A stretch of 10,896 nucleotides of DNA, taken from Clostridia bacterium. Its GTDB lineage: Bacteria > Bacillota > Clostridia > Oscillospirales > Acutalibacteraceae. The notes beneath the pieces are model-generated. The model did no database searches. It saw only the letters and a program-made list of their open reading frames with translations, and was not told the DNA's origin. Made by a program: the position numbers and the translations under genes. Each line of letters begins with the position of its first letter. The first letter of the stretch is position 1. The stretch lies in the NCBI GenBank assembly GCA_024689165.1, contig JAILDS010000237.1:1-10896 (forward strand), written 5' to 3'. Below are positions 1 through 6,284 of this stretch, one piece after another.

Positions 1-804
1 ATGCGTCTGATAGGTACTGCACGGGCAGCCCTCGTCCCTCGCGTGGGTGATAACGCCCGTCTCGATATCGACGGCGGTAAGGATGCCGCCGTTGCTCAGT
101 GCGCTGTCGATCTCCGCGCCTCCGGCGCCTATCCTGAGAACGGGACGGAATACTTTGACCTTATCCCCGCTGCGCAGGGTCGGGATCCTGAACGTGTTGA
201 GCGCTTTGGGATATATCTCTCTGAGCTCGGAACGGTTCGACAGCAGCTCCTCCGCTACGAAGCCCTCCGGGAAGCGTTCGAAAAGAAGGTCACAGATCTC
301 ATCCGGCGATGCTGGATAATCGCGGCGGATGACCTTGTTCCCGTAGCCGCCGAAATCGGTATTGGCTTTCGCGATGAGGGCACCGTGATCCGCGAGGAAG
401 CTCTTGAGTTTGTCCCTGTCGCCGCAAGGGATCCACTCCACGTCGCGCTTGTAGTACTTCTTGAAACGCTGATAGGTTTCATACTTGCTGTCCAGCAGGT
501 CTCTGACAGACTGCGGGTTGAGCTTCAGAGTGATTCCCAGCCGCTCTTTGTCGGACATAAACTCATGCTGCTCTTCGGGGGTGCGCCTGTAGAATTCAAA
601 CAGAATGTACTCGCGGAACGTGAAGCCGTAATTCTTGCCTGCGGCGCGCATATCGGCGAGTATCCTCTTTTTCTCCTCGGGAGGGCGGTCGCCGTTCTTT
701 ATCAGATTATAAAAGGCGAGTTCCCTCATCGTGTCTCCGCCGGAAGAAAAACTCAGAGTTTTCTTGTCGTCGCCGATAGCGTCGTACAGCTGTTTCATTA
801 TCAT
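1..804 (-). CDS. Sugar-transfer-associated ATP-grasp protein, C-terminal part beyond window
   Basis: The frame runs leftward from ATG at 804 and stays open for 268 codons to the window edge, so its C-terminus is missing. The translation resembles the sugar-transfer-associated ATP-grasp family (PF14397 type). Residues about 103-120 give the DLLDSKYETYQRFKKYYK helix, 183-210 the FVAEELL...ALNTFRIPTLR block, and 218-253 the VFRPVLRIGAGG...DIETGVI block, which matches the nucleotide-binding half of these proteins. Members usually sit in polysaccharide or cell-surface gene sets; the reaction is not established. ATG codons at 810, 804 and 798 are all in frame. The GAGG at 814-817 lies 9 nt from 804 but only 3 nt from 810, so 804 is preferred. 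It starts 28 nt after the stop of the upstream glycoside hydrolase and is probably co-transcribed with it. An opposite-strand frame covers the same DNA but shows no family features. Confidence 0.85.
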   Translation of the reverse strand, partial: MIMKQLYDAIGDDKKTLSFSSGGDTMRELAFYNLIKNGDRPPEEKKRILADMRAAGKNYGFTFREYILFEFYRRTPEEQHEFMSDKERLGITLKLNPQSVRDLLDSKYETYQRFKKYYKRDVEWIPCGDRDKLKSFLADHGALIAKANTDFGGYGNKVIRRDYPASPDEICDLLFERFPEGFVAEELLSNRSELREIYPKALNTFRIPTLRSGDKVKVFRPVLRIGAGGAEIDSALSNGGILTAVDIETGVITHARDEGCPCSTYQTH

Positions 805-832
805 GGTCATTTACCTCACAAATCTTTGGTTC

Positions 833-2485
833 TTACTCGGATATCTCGAAAAATACGACCGCGTTCGGCGCGAGGTCCGCTTCAAGAGCGATCTCGCCGT
901 TTTTCACTTCCGCCGTGAAGACCTCGGGCTCAAGCTGGGCAAGCTTTGTGTTCGCGGCGCACCAGTCGCGGAAGACCGCGGCGGCTTCGGGGTCGGAGAA
1001 GTTCGGGCAGCCGTCGTCGGGCGACCAGGCGAACTTGTCGTCCGTTACGCCGAGGCTGTCCCTGACGGCGTTCCACTCGTCGAACCAGTTGCAGTCGTCG
1101 TCTATCACGTACATCGCGACCTCGGCGGTACCGCCCGTGATGAACGGGACTTTAAGTTTGTAGGAGGTCTCGGCGGTGAACAGATAGTCGAGGCTGTTTT
1201 TGTAGTTGTAAGCCATCACGAGAGCGGTGCGGTTTTCGGGGTCGCAGCCTGCGACGCACTCGACGCGGGCATTCCGGAGCCTGCCCTGCTTCGCGCAGGT
1301 GACCGAAGCCCTGTTCATGCCCCCGAACTTTGCGGCGTTGGCCGCGACGTGGCAGCTGACCATAGGCAGGCCGCTGTTGCCGAAGGAACAGTAATCCCAT
1401 GATGAAAAATAGTTCATCCCGGCGTCGAACATTTCCTTGACGAGTCTCGCGTCGAACGCCGCCTGATACGTAAAGCCTACCGTTCTGGATACAAGCTGGG
1501 AGTCGACCGACCCGGAGCGCGTCCCGCAAAGGATCCTGCCCTCGTCCACCCCGTAGATCAGGTCGGTCAGCCCGACCTCTTCCGCAGTCGAGCGAAGGAG
1601 CTCTGTTATCTGAGCGATCGAAAGGGTCCCGCCGACGTTGCCGGGAGAACCCTCATAATAAGACGACGAAAGGTAGCAGATCCGCGTACCGGTCTCTCCG
1701 GTGGCGTAATTCGTGCCGGTCCCGCAGTGGCGTATGAACTCGCGCTCGTCCCAAAGGCCCTCGGAGCAGGTCATGGAATGCGCCCCGACGAAAATATCGG
1801 CGCCGATAACGTCGATGAGAGCCTGCACCGTGTAGTCGTAGAGCTTGCAGTACGCCTCGGCGGTCTGAGCGGGGTCGCCGGAGGGAGCCATGAACCAGCT
1901 CCGGTTCTCGTACTCGGTCATAACGCCGAAGCGCCACGTCCGCACCTCTTCAAGGGTAAACTCGCCGACAAGGGCGCGGGCGACGGCGCAGATATAATCG
2001 TAATACTCGCCGTAGTCGTCCGGCGGGTAAATATTGACGTCGAAATCCCCCGTGTCGAGCCCGCTGCGGGCGATCGCGTCCCGCGAAAGCTTGGCGGGCA
2101 CGTTGCCGAGCTTGAGCAGCGGCTTCGCTCCGGTTTTGAGTATGCCCCTGCATGAGGAAATGAGCGGCGAAAAGTCGTAGTCGTCGAGGACTGTACTGTC
2201 GTCCGGGTCAAGGAACAGGTCGCGCGACGAATTGCCGCCCGTACACTCCATGAGCTGGATGTAATCGACGAACTCATAGGGATCGTACCGCTCGTTTATC
2301 TCGGGATATTCCGGGAAGCGGCCGCCGTAGTTGTTGATATTGCTCTTGACGTTCGGCAGGATCTCGGACAGGGAGCCGAAGTCGACCTCAAAGGCGTAAT
2401 CGTTCACGAAGTTCGCGCAGAACGTGAGGAGCGAGCTCCATATCGATACAAAAAACGCCATAATCGCGGAAACGACCTGTCTCAT
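833..2485 (-). CDS. GH39-like glycoside hydrolase, possibly exported or membrane-anchored
   Basis: A 550-residue protein with the layout of a GH39-like (clan GH-A) TIM-barrel glycosidase. Residues 4-27 are hydrophobic after a single Arg, so this may be a signal peptide or anchor, though it is an atypical one. The segment VRTWRFGVMTEYENRSWF (181-198) aligns with the acid/base strand of GH39 (usually WxFEVWNEP) and makes E191 the candidate acid/base. LIYGVDEGRIL (309-319) fits the nucleophile strand, with E315 as candidate. The C-terminus (about 403-550) has beta-sandwich character typical of GH39 accessory domains. ATG 2485 is chosen because GGGAGA at 2493-2498 lies 7 nt upstream and a strong promoter sits just behind it. 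The frame remains open to 2731, but that extension crosses the promoter. The natural substrate (for example a beta-xyloside) cannot be read from sequence. It forms an operon with the downstream ATP-grasp gene. Confidence 0.8.
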   Translation of the reverse strand: MRQVVSAIMAFFVSIWSSLLTFCANFVNDYAFEVDFGSLSEILPNVKSNINNYGGRFPEYPEINERYDPYEFVDYIQLMECTGGNSSRDLFLDPDDSTVLDDYDFSPLISSCRGILKTGAKPLLKLGNVPAKLSRDAIARSGLDTGDFDVNIYPPDDYGEYYDYICAVARALVGEFTLEEVRTWRFGVMTEYENRSWFMAPSGDPAQTAEAYCKLYDYTVQALIDVIGADIFVGAHSMTCSEGLWDEREFIRHCGTGTNYATGETGTRICYLSSSYYEGSPGNVGGTLSIAQITELLRSTAEEVGLTDLIYGVDEGRILCGTRSGSVDSQLVSRTVGFTYQAAFDARLVKEMFDAGMNYFSSWDYCSFGNSGLPMVSCHVAANAAKFGGMNRASVTCAKQGRLRNARVECVAGCDPENRTALVMAYNYKNSLDYLFTAETSYKLKVPFITGGTAEVAMYVIDDDCNWFDEWNAVRDSLGVTDDKFAWSPDDGCPNFSDPEAAAVFRDWCAANTKLAQLEPEVFTAEVKNGEIALEADLAPNAVVFFEISE

Positions 2486-2518
2486 GAACGCATCTCCCAT
2501 ACTGATGATCTTGATATG

Positions 2519-2547
2519 AATATACACGACGGCGCAGGAAAAGTCAA
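2519..2547 (-). promoter_or_regulatory. Sigma-A promoter for the glycoside hydrolase/ATP-grasp operon
   Basis: On the minus strand TTGACT (2547-2542) is followed by a 17-bp spacer and TATATT (2524-2519). This predicts a transcript start near 2512 and a leader of about 27 nt to ATG 2485. That rules out the in-frame ATG further upstream at 2731 and makes ATG 2500 unlikely, because no ribosome site would fit. Confidence 0.8.
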
Positions 2548-2571
2548 GGCGTCGTACGGACGGCGCCCGAC

Positions 2572-2591
2572 GACGAAAAAAGACGAAAAAA
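2572..2591. repeat. Tandem 10-bp A-tract repeat between divergent promoters
   Basis: GACGAAAAAA occurs twice back to back (2572-2581 and 2582-2591). A-tracts spaced one helical turn apart are expected to bend DNA. They lie behind the minus-strand promoter and about 55-75 bp before the plus-strand promoter, so they could influence either one. Function is inferred only from position. Confidence 0.6.
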
Positions 2592-2635
2592 GGATCGAAC
2601 AAGCCGCTGAAAGCCGTCATTAACGCGGAATTTTG

Positions 2636-2674
2636 AAAAAAACGCTTGACAAAGGCCCCCGTCGGTGATAGAGT
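2636..2674 (+). promoter_or_regulatory. Sigma-A promoter with upstream A-tract for the T-box (Ile) operon
   Basis: TTGACA (2646-2651), a 17-bp spacer and TAGAGT (2669-2674) form a good housekeeping promoter. A run of seven A (2636-2642) just before the -35 resembles an UP element. The predicted start is near 2681. The promoter of the second T-box unit has the same design (A-run, TTGACA, 17 bp, TAGAAT), which suggests the two units are read by the same polymerase at similar strength. Confidence 0.8.
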
Positions 2675-2680
2675 CAAGCA

Positions 2681-2960
2681 ACAAACCGAATAGCAAAGGC
2701 TGTGACGAAGACGGGCGAGGCGAAAGCCCACAGAGAGCCGGGGGAGCTGCGATCCCGGCGACGGAAACCTCAGGTCCCCATCCCTTCCGAGCCGGAGAAC
2801 TGAAAGATCATGCGATTAGGTTCTTCCGTGATTGCTGCGTTAATGCATAAGGCTTCCCCGGAAGGAGAGCCTGAGAGGCGCCGACAGGCGCAATTTGAGT
2901 GGTACCGCGGGTACGGATTATTTCGACTCGTCTCAAAGCAATTGCTTTGGGGCGTTTTTT
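2681..2960 (+). ncRNA. T-box riboswitch leader, specifier probably ATC (Ile)
   Basis: The canonical T-box core GAGTGGTACCGCGG lies at 2897-2910; its TGGT bulge suits a tRNA ending in A73-CCA. TTTGAG (2894-2899) can pair with CTCAAA (2932-2937), which is the 5' arm of the terminator, giving the expected antiterminator/terminator switch. Stem I shows GGCT (2698-2701) paired to AGCC (2790-2793), the GTGA K-turn element (2702-2705), GAAG paired to CTTC (2784-2787), and the AGAGAGCCGG apical region near 2732-2741. Aligned on these helices with the second T-box of this window, the specifier falls at ATC, 2780-2782 (isoleucine). TTC (2785-2787, Phe) is an alternative but would sit inside the lower helix. 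Uncharged cognate tRNA should turn on the acyl-CoA synthetase/oxidoreductase operon. Confidence 0.9.
2929..2960 (+). terminator. Intrinsic terminator of the first T-box leader
   Basis: CGTCTCAAAGC (2929-2939) and GCTTTGGGGCG (2944-2954) form an 11-bp stem with two G-U pairs and an AATT loop, followed by six T (2955-2960). Its 5' arm overlaps the antiterminator partner of the T-box. Confidence 0.9.
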
Positions 2961-3053
2961 GCGCCCCGCGCGGCGGAGGGATCGCCGCGGACATTACGGA
3001 CGAAGCTTCGAAAAACCGGGCTGCAGCCGGTACCGAAGCCGGACGACAAAAAG

Positions 3054-3060
3054 AAGGAGG
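3054..3060 (+). promoter_or_regulatory. Ribosome binding site deciding the synthetase start
   Basis: AAGGAGG lies 8 nt before ATG 3069. The reading frame is open further upstream through the T-box terminator, so this site fixes the real start. Confidence 0.85.
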
Positions 3061-3068
3061 CTGGCCCC

Positions 3069-5336
3069 ATGAAAGTATCTAACGGTTTGTCACAGCTGCT
3101 CGAGGTAGCGGAAAGGATCCGCGAGATGCGCGAGATCATGGGCTTTTCCACGGCCGAAATGGCGGAAAAGACAGAGGTCACGCAGCAGGAATATGAGGAG
3201 TACGAATCCGCGAAGCGCGACATGCCCTTCACCTTCATCCACAAATGCGCCCTGACCTTCGGCATAGAGCTTTCACAGCTGCTCGAAGGCCATTCCGCAC
3301 GTCTGTCGAGCTACACCGTGACAAGAAGCGGCTGCGGCAGCAGTACCGCCCGCGAGGAGGGCATTTCCATTTCCAACCTCGCCCAGCATTTCAAAAGCAA
3401 GCTTTCCGAGCCGTATTTCGTCCGGTACGAGTATTCCGCCGCCCAGCAGAACAGACCCATACATCTGACCAAGCATTCCGGGCAGGAGTTCGACTACGTC
3501 CTCTCCGGGTCGCTGCGCGTCCAGGTCGGCGAGAACACGGAGCTGCTCCACGAGGGCGACAGCATCTACTACAATTCCTCGACCCCGCACGGAATGATAG
3601 CCACGGACGGCAGAGACTGCGAGTTCCTCGCGGTCGTCATGCCCGGTGAGGAAGCGGACGAGGAGGAGGTCCGGCGTTCCGTCGCCTCGCTTCGCCCGTC
3701 GTCGCACCTTGAGGTCGAAAAGTACGTCGACTGCGTCGAGAGCGAGCCCGGCGTGCTCGAAAAGATAACCTTCAAAAACACGGAAAAGTTCAACTTCGGC
3801 TTCGATATCGTCGACGCGATAGCCGACAAGCACCCCGACAGGCTCGCCATGCTCCATCTCGACATGGACAAGAACGAGCGGCGCTTCACCTTCGCGGACA
3901 TCAAGCGTGAGAGCGCCAGAACGGCGAACTATTTCCGCTCCATCGGCATCAAAAAGGGCGACAGGGTCATGCTCGTCCTGAGGCGCCACTATCAGTTCTG
4001 GTTCGCCATGGTCGCGCTTCACAAGATAGGCGCCATAGCGGTCCAGGCGACGTATCAGCTCAAGGAGCACGATTTTATCTACCGTTACGACTCCGCGGGG
4101 ATCTCCGCGATAATCTGCACCGCCTTCGGCGACACCGCCGAGATCGCCGAGAAAGCCGCCGAGAGCTGCCCCACCGTCAAGACGAAGGTGCTCGTCGGCG
4201 GCAGCCGCGAGGGCTGGCGCGACTTTGACAAAGAATACAAAATGTTCTCCGGCCGCTTCGACCGCGAGGAAGACACCCCCGGCGGCGAGGATTCCGCGCT
4301 GATGTTCTTCTCGTCCGGGACCACCGGCAACCCGAAGATGGTCGAGCACAAGCATACCTACCCGCTCGGGCATTTCGTGACAGCGCGCTACTGGCACTGC
4401 TGCGAGCCTGAGGGACTGCATTTCACCATCTCCGACACCGGCTGGGGGAAATCCCTGTGGGGCAAGCTCTACGGCCAGTGGATGTGCGAGGGCGCGGTAT
4501 TCGTTTATGATTTCGACCGTTTCAGCGCCGCGGACATAATGCCGATGTTCAAAAAATACAACATCACCACCTTCTGCGCTCCTCCGACGATGCTGCGCAT
4601 GTTCATAAAGGAGGACCTGTCCGGCTACGATTTCTCGTCCATCCGTCACATGACCTCCGCAGGCGAGGCGCTCAACCCGGAGGTCGCCAAACAGTTCCTG
4701 AAAGCCACCGGTCTCGAGGTAATGGAAGGCTTCGGCCAGACTGAAACGACCCTCGTCATAGGCAACCTCAACGGCTCACACCCGAAGCTGGGCTCCATGG
4801 GCAAGGCTTCGCCGCAGTACAAAGTCGAGCTGCTCGGTTCGGACGGAAAGCCCGTCCCGCCCGGAGAGGTCGGCGAGATCTGCGTCGACGTTTCAGAGGG
4901 CTTCCCGGCGGGACTGTTCATGGGATATTACCGCGAGCCGAACAAGACGAATGAGGCCGTGCACGACGGCTACTACCATTCCGGCGACACCGCGTGGCGC
5001 GACGAAGACGGATATTTCTGGTACGAGGGCAGGGTCGACGATATAATCAAGAGCTCCGGCTACAGGATAGGCCCGTTCGAGATCGAAAGCGTCATCATGG
5101 AGCTGCCATACGTCCTTGAATGCGGCGTCAGCGCCGTCCCGGACGAGATAAGAGGGCAGATAGTCAAGGCGAGCGTCGTGCTGACGAAGGGCACGAGGGG
5201 CACGGACGAGCTGAAAAAAGAGATACAGAACTACGTCAAGCAGCACACCGCGCCGTACAAGTACCCGAGGGTCGTCGTGTTCCGCGAGTCTCTTCCCAAG
5301 ACCATCAGCGGAAAGATACAGAGAAACAAGCTGTAA
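3069..5336 (+). CDS. XRE-HTH / cupin / AMP-forming acyl-CoA synthetase fusion protein
   Basis: A 755-residue protein in three parts. Residues about 10-75 are an XRE-type helix-turn-helix (GFSTAEMAEKTEVTQQEYEEYE). Residues about 115-192 are a cupin (HSGQEFDYVLSG at 136-146, TPHG at 172-175); H136, E140 and H174 are present, while Thr134 replaces the usual first metal His. Residues about 230-755 are a complete adenylate-forming synthetase: FFSSGTTGNPK (413-423), GFGQTET (554-560), YYHSGDTAW (635-643), GRVDDIIKSSGYRIGPFEIE (654-673) and catalytic K749 in PKTISGKIQR. DTGWGKSLWG (456-465) resembles medium/branched-chain synthetases (MACS/ACSM type). The expected reaction is carboxylate + ATP + CoA to acyl-CoA + AMP + PPi. 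The first gene after the T-box, it would supply the acyl-CoA used by the downstream oxidoreductase. HTH-cupin regulators are normally separate proteins. The exact acid is not determinable here. Confidence 0.9.
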   Translation: MKVSNGLSQLLEVAERIREMREIMGFSTAEMAEKTEVTQQEYEEYESAKRDMPFTFIHKCALTFGIELSQLLEGHSARLSSYTVTRSGCGSSTAREEGISISNLAQHFKSKLSEPYFVRYEYSAAQQNRPIHLTKHSGQEFDYVLSGSLRVQVGENTELLHEGDSIYYNSSTPHGMIATDGRDCEFLAVVMPGEEADEEEVRRSVASLRPSSHLEVEKYVDCVESEPGVLEKITFKNTEKFNFGFDIVDAIADKHPDRLAMLHLDMDKNERRFTFADIKRESARTANYFRSIGIKKGDRVMLVLRRHYQFWFAMVALHKIGAIAVQATYQLKEHDFIYRYDSAGISAIICTAFGDTAEIAEKAAESCPTVKTKVLVGGSREGWRDFDKEYKMFSGRFDREEDTPGGEDSALMFFSSGTTGNPKMVEHKHTYPLGHFVTARYWHCCEPEGLHFTISDTGWGKSLWGKLYGQWMCEGAVFVYDFDRFSAADIMPMFKKYNITTFCAPPTMLRMFIKEDLSGYDFSSIRHMTSAGEALNPEVAKQFLKATGLEVMEGFGQTETTLVIGNLNGSHPKLGSMGKASPQYKVELLGSDGKPVPPGEVGEICVDVSEGFPAGLFMGYYREPNKTNEAVHDGYYHSGDTAWRDEDGYFWYEGRVDDIIKSSGYRIGPFEIESVIMELPYVLECGVSAVPDEIRGQIVKASVVLTKGTRGTDELKKEIQNYVKQHTAPYKYPRVVVFRESLPKTISGKIQRNKL

Positions 5337-5374
5337 TGACGGCGACGGGCCGGAGCAGCGGGAGTTCGTATATC

Positions 5375-5382
5375 GGAGGGGG
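5375..5382 (+). promoter_or_regulatory. Strong ribosome site with no standard start codon in range
   Basis: GGAGGGGG lies 5 nt (counted from the GGAGG core) before ACG 5385, which is in frame with the NTPase gene. The first standard start codon, GTG 5412, is 32 nt away and has only a weak AAAAGA before it. Either initiation occurs at ACG, or an original ATG has changed or been misread. Confidence 0.6.
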
Positions 5383-5411
5383 CGACGGATTTCAACAGAC
5401 CATACAAAAGA

Positions 5412-6053
5412 GTGACCGTTTTCTGCGGCCACTACGGCAGCGGCAAGAGCAGTCTTGCGGTCAATTACAGCCTTTACTTGAAATCGCTCTGCGATAGTGT
5501 TACAATGGCGGACGTCGACATCGTCAACCCGTATTTCCGCTCGGCCGACAGCCGGAAGGAGCTCGAGGAGAACGGGGTCGGGGTCATAACCCTGCCCTAC
5601 GCGAACACGAACGTCGACCTTCCGAGCCTTCCGAGCTCGATCTACGGGCTCGTGGAGCGGGCCGACACCCACGCCGTTCTCGACGTCGGCGGCGACGACA
5701 GGGGCGCGTACGCGCTCGGGCGGTTCACCGACAGCATCCTGCGCGAGAATGATTTTGAGATGCTCTGCGTCGTCAATTTCGCCCGCCCGCTGACCTCAAC
5801 GCCCGAAGACGCACTTGAGGTCATGCGTGAGATAAACGCCGTCTGCGCCCTGCCCTTCACGGGCATCGTCAACAACACGAACCTCGGGAGCCAGACGACG
5901 AAGGAGCTCGTGCTCGGCTCCGAAGAAAAGGCCGCGGAGCTTGCCCGCCTGTCCGGCGTGCCGGTCGCGTTCACAAGCGCCGCGAAGGGCGTTTTCCCGG
6001 ACGGGGAGCGCCCGGACATCTTCAGATTGACTCTTCACAAATACTATTTCTGA
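5412..6053 (+). CDS. ParA/MinD-like P-loop NTPase of unknown function
   Basis: Counted from GTG 5412 this is a 213-residue SIMIBI-class (ParA/MinD/CobB-like) ATPase. The Walker A loop is GHYGSGKSS (6-14) with K12. MADVDIVNPYFRS (32-44) supplies the switch I aspartate region. VLDVGGDDRGA (89-99) is the Walker B/switch II. TGIVNNTNLG (near 150) resembles the base-recognition strand. There is no membrane segment or partner domain. It lies between the acyl-CoA synthetase (75 nt before, no terminator between) and the ferredoxin subunit (14 nt after), so it is very likely in the operon. It may help assemble or regulate the oxidoreductase, but nothing in the sequence shows this. The true N-terminus may be nine codons longer, at ACG 5385, because the strong ribosome site is placed for that codon and the added residues (DFNRPYKR before VTVFCG) complete the first strand naturally. 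Confidence 0.85.
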   Translation: MTVFCGHYGSGKSSLAVNYSLYLKSLCDSVTMADVDIVNPYFRSADSRKELEENGVGVITLPYANTNVDLPSLPSSIYGLVERADTHAVLDVGGDDRGAYALGRFTDSILRENDFEMLCVVNFARPLTSTPEDALEVMREINAVCALPFTGIVNNTNLGSQTTKELVLGSEEKAAELARLSGVPVAFTSAAKGVFPDGERPDIFRLTLHKYYF

Positions 6054-6067
6054 TTGGGAGTGAGCTA

Positions 6068-6274
6068 ATGGCAAAAGTAACATTCGACACGGACGTCTGC
6101 AAGGGCTGCGGACTCTGCGTATCCGTATGCCCGAAGCAGGTGCTCGGTCTCTCGAAGACCGTGATCAACAAAAAAGGGCACTACCCCGCCGAGATGCTCG
6201 ATGAAAAGAACTGCATCGGCTGCGCATCCTGCGCGATAATGTGCCCGGACTGCGTCATAACGGTTGAAAGGTGA
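6068..6274 (+). CDS. vorD: 2x[4Fe-4S] ferredoxin subunit (delta) of 2-oxoacid:ferredoxin oxidoreductase
   Basis: A 68-residue protein with two complete CxxCxxCxxxCP clusters: Cys 11, 14, 17, 21 and Cys 49, 52, 55, 59, plus an extra Cys62. This is the bacterial PorD/VorD/KorD electron-transfer subunit, which passes electrons between the TPP site of the beta subunit and external ferredoxin. GGGAG at 6056-6060 lies 7 nt before the ATG. The alpha subunit starts 10 nt after its stop, so the four subunits are translated as a cluster. The symbol follows the branched-chain 2-oxoacid naming; the family boundary with Por/Kor is not certain from sequence. Confidence 0.9.
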   Translation: MAKVTFDTDVCKGCGLCVSVCPKQVLGLSKTVINKKGHYPAEMLDEKNCIGCASCAIMCPDCVITVER

Positions 6275-6284
6275 GGTGAGACAA

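Noticed and set aside
1..918. Long plus-strand open frame of about 305 codons at the left edge
   Set aside because: It is antisense to the ATP-grasp gene, has no ribosome site or recognisable motif, and the minus-strand translation shows clear family blocks.
731..1402. Plus-strand frame of 223 codons over the glycosidase C-terminus
   Set aside because: Low-complexity Val/Ala/Gly-rich translation typical of the antisense of a GC-rich gene; no supporting signals.
2486..2731. N-terminal extension of the glycoside hydrolase to ATG 2731
   Set aside because: The extension crosses the gene's own promoter and part of the divergent T-box promoter and leader; the ribosome site and transcript start support ATG 2485.
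2681..2960. Idea that the first leader is a SAM or other metabolite riboswitch
   Set aside because: The T-box core, the Stem I elements and the terminator/antiterminator pairing account for the structure fully.
2895..3068. N-terminal extension of the synthetase fusion to 2895
   Set aside because: It would translate the T-box core and its terminator; AAGGAGG 8 nt before ATG 3069 fixes the start.
3273..4649. 458-codon minus-strand open frame inside the synthetase gene
   Set aside because: A shadow frame caused by high GC at third positions; its translation has no motifs and the plus strand has a full set of adenylation motifs.
4893..5672. 259-codon minus-strand frame spanning the synthetase end and the NTPase start
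   Set aside because: Antisense to two well-supported genes, with no promoter, ribosome site or family features.
6264..6284. Upstream TTG start for the alpha subunit
   Set aside because: It would overlap the ferredoxin gene and use up its own ribosome site; ATG 6285 is well spaced.
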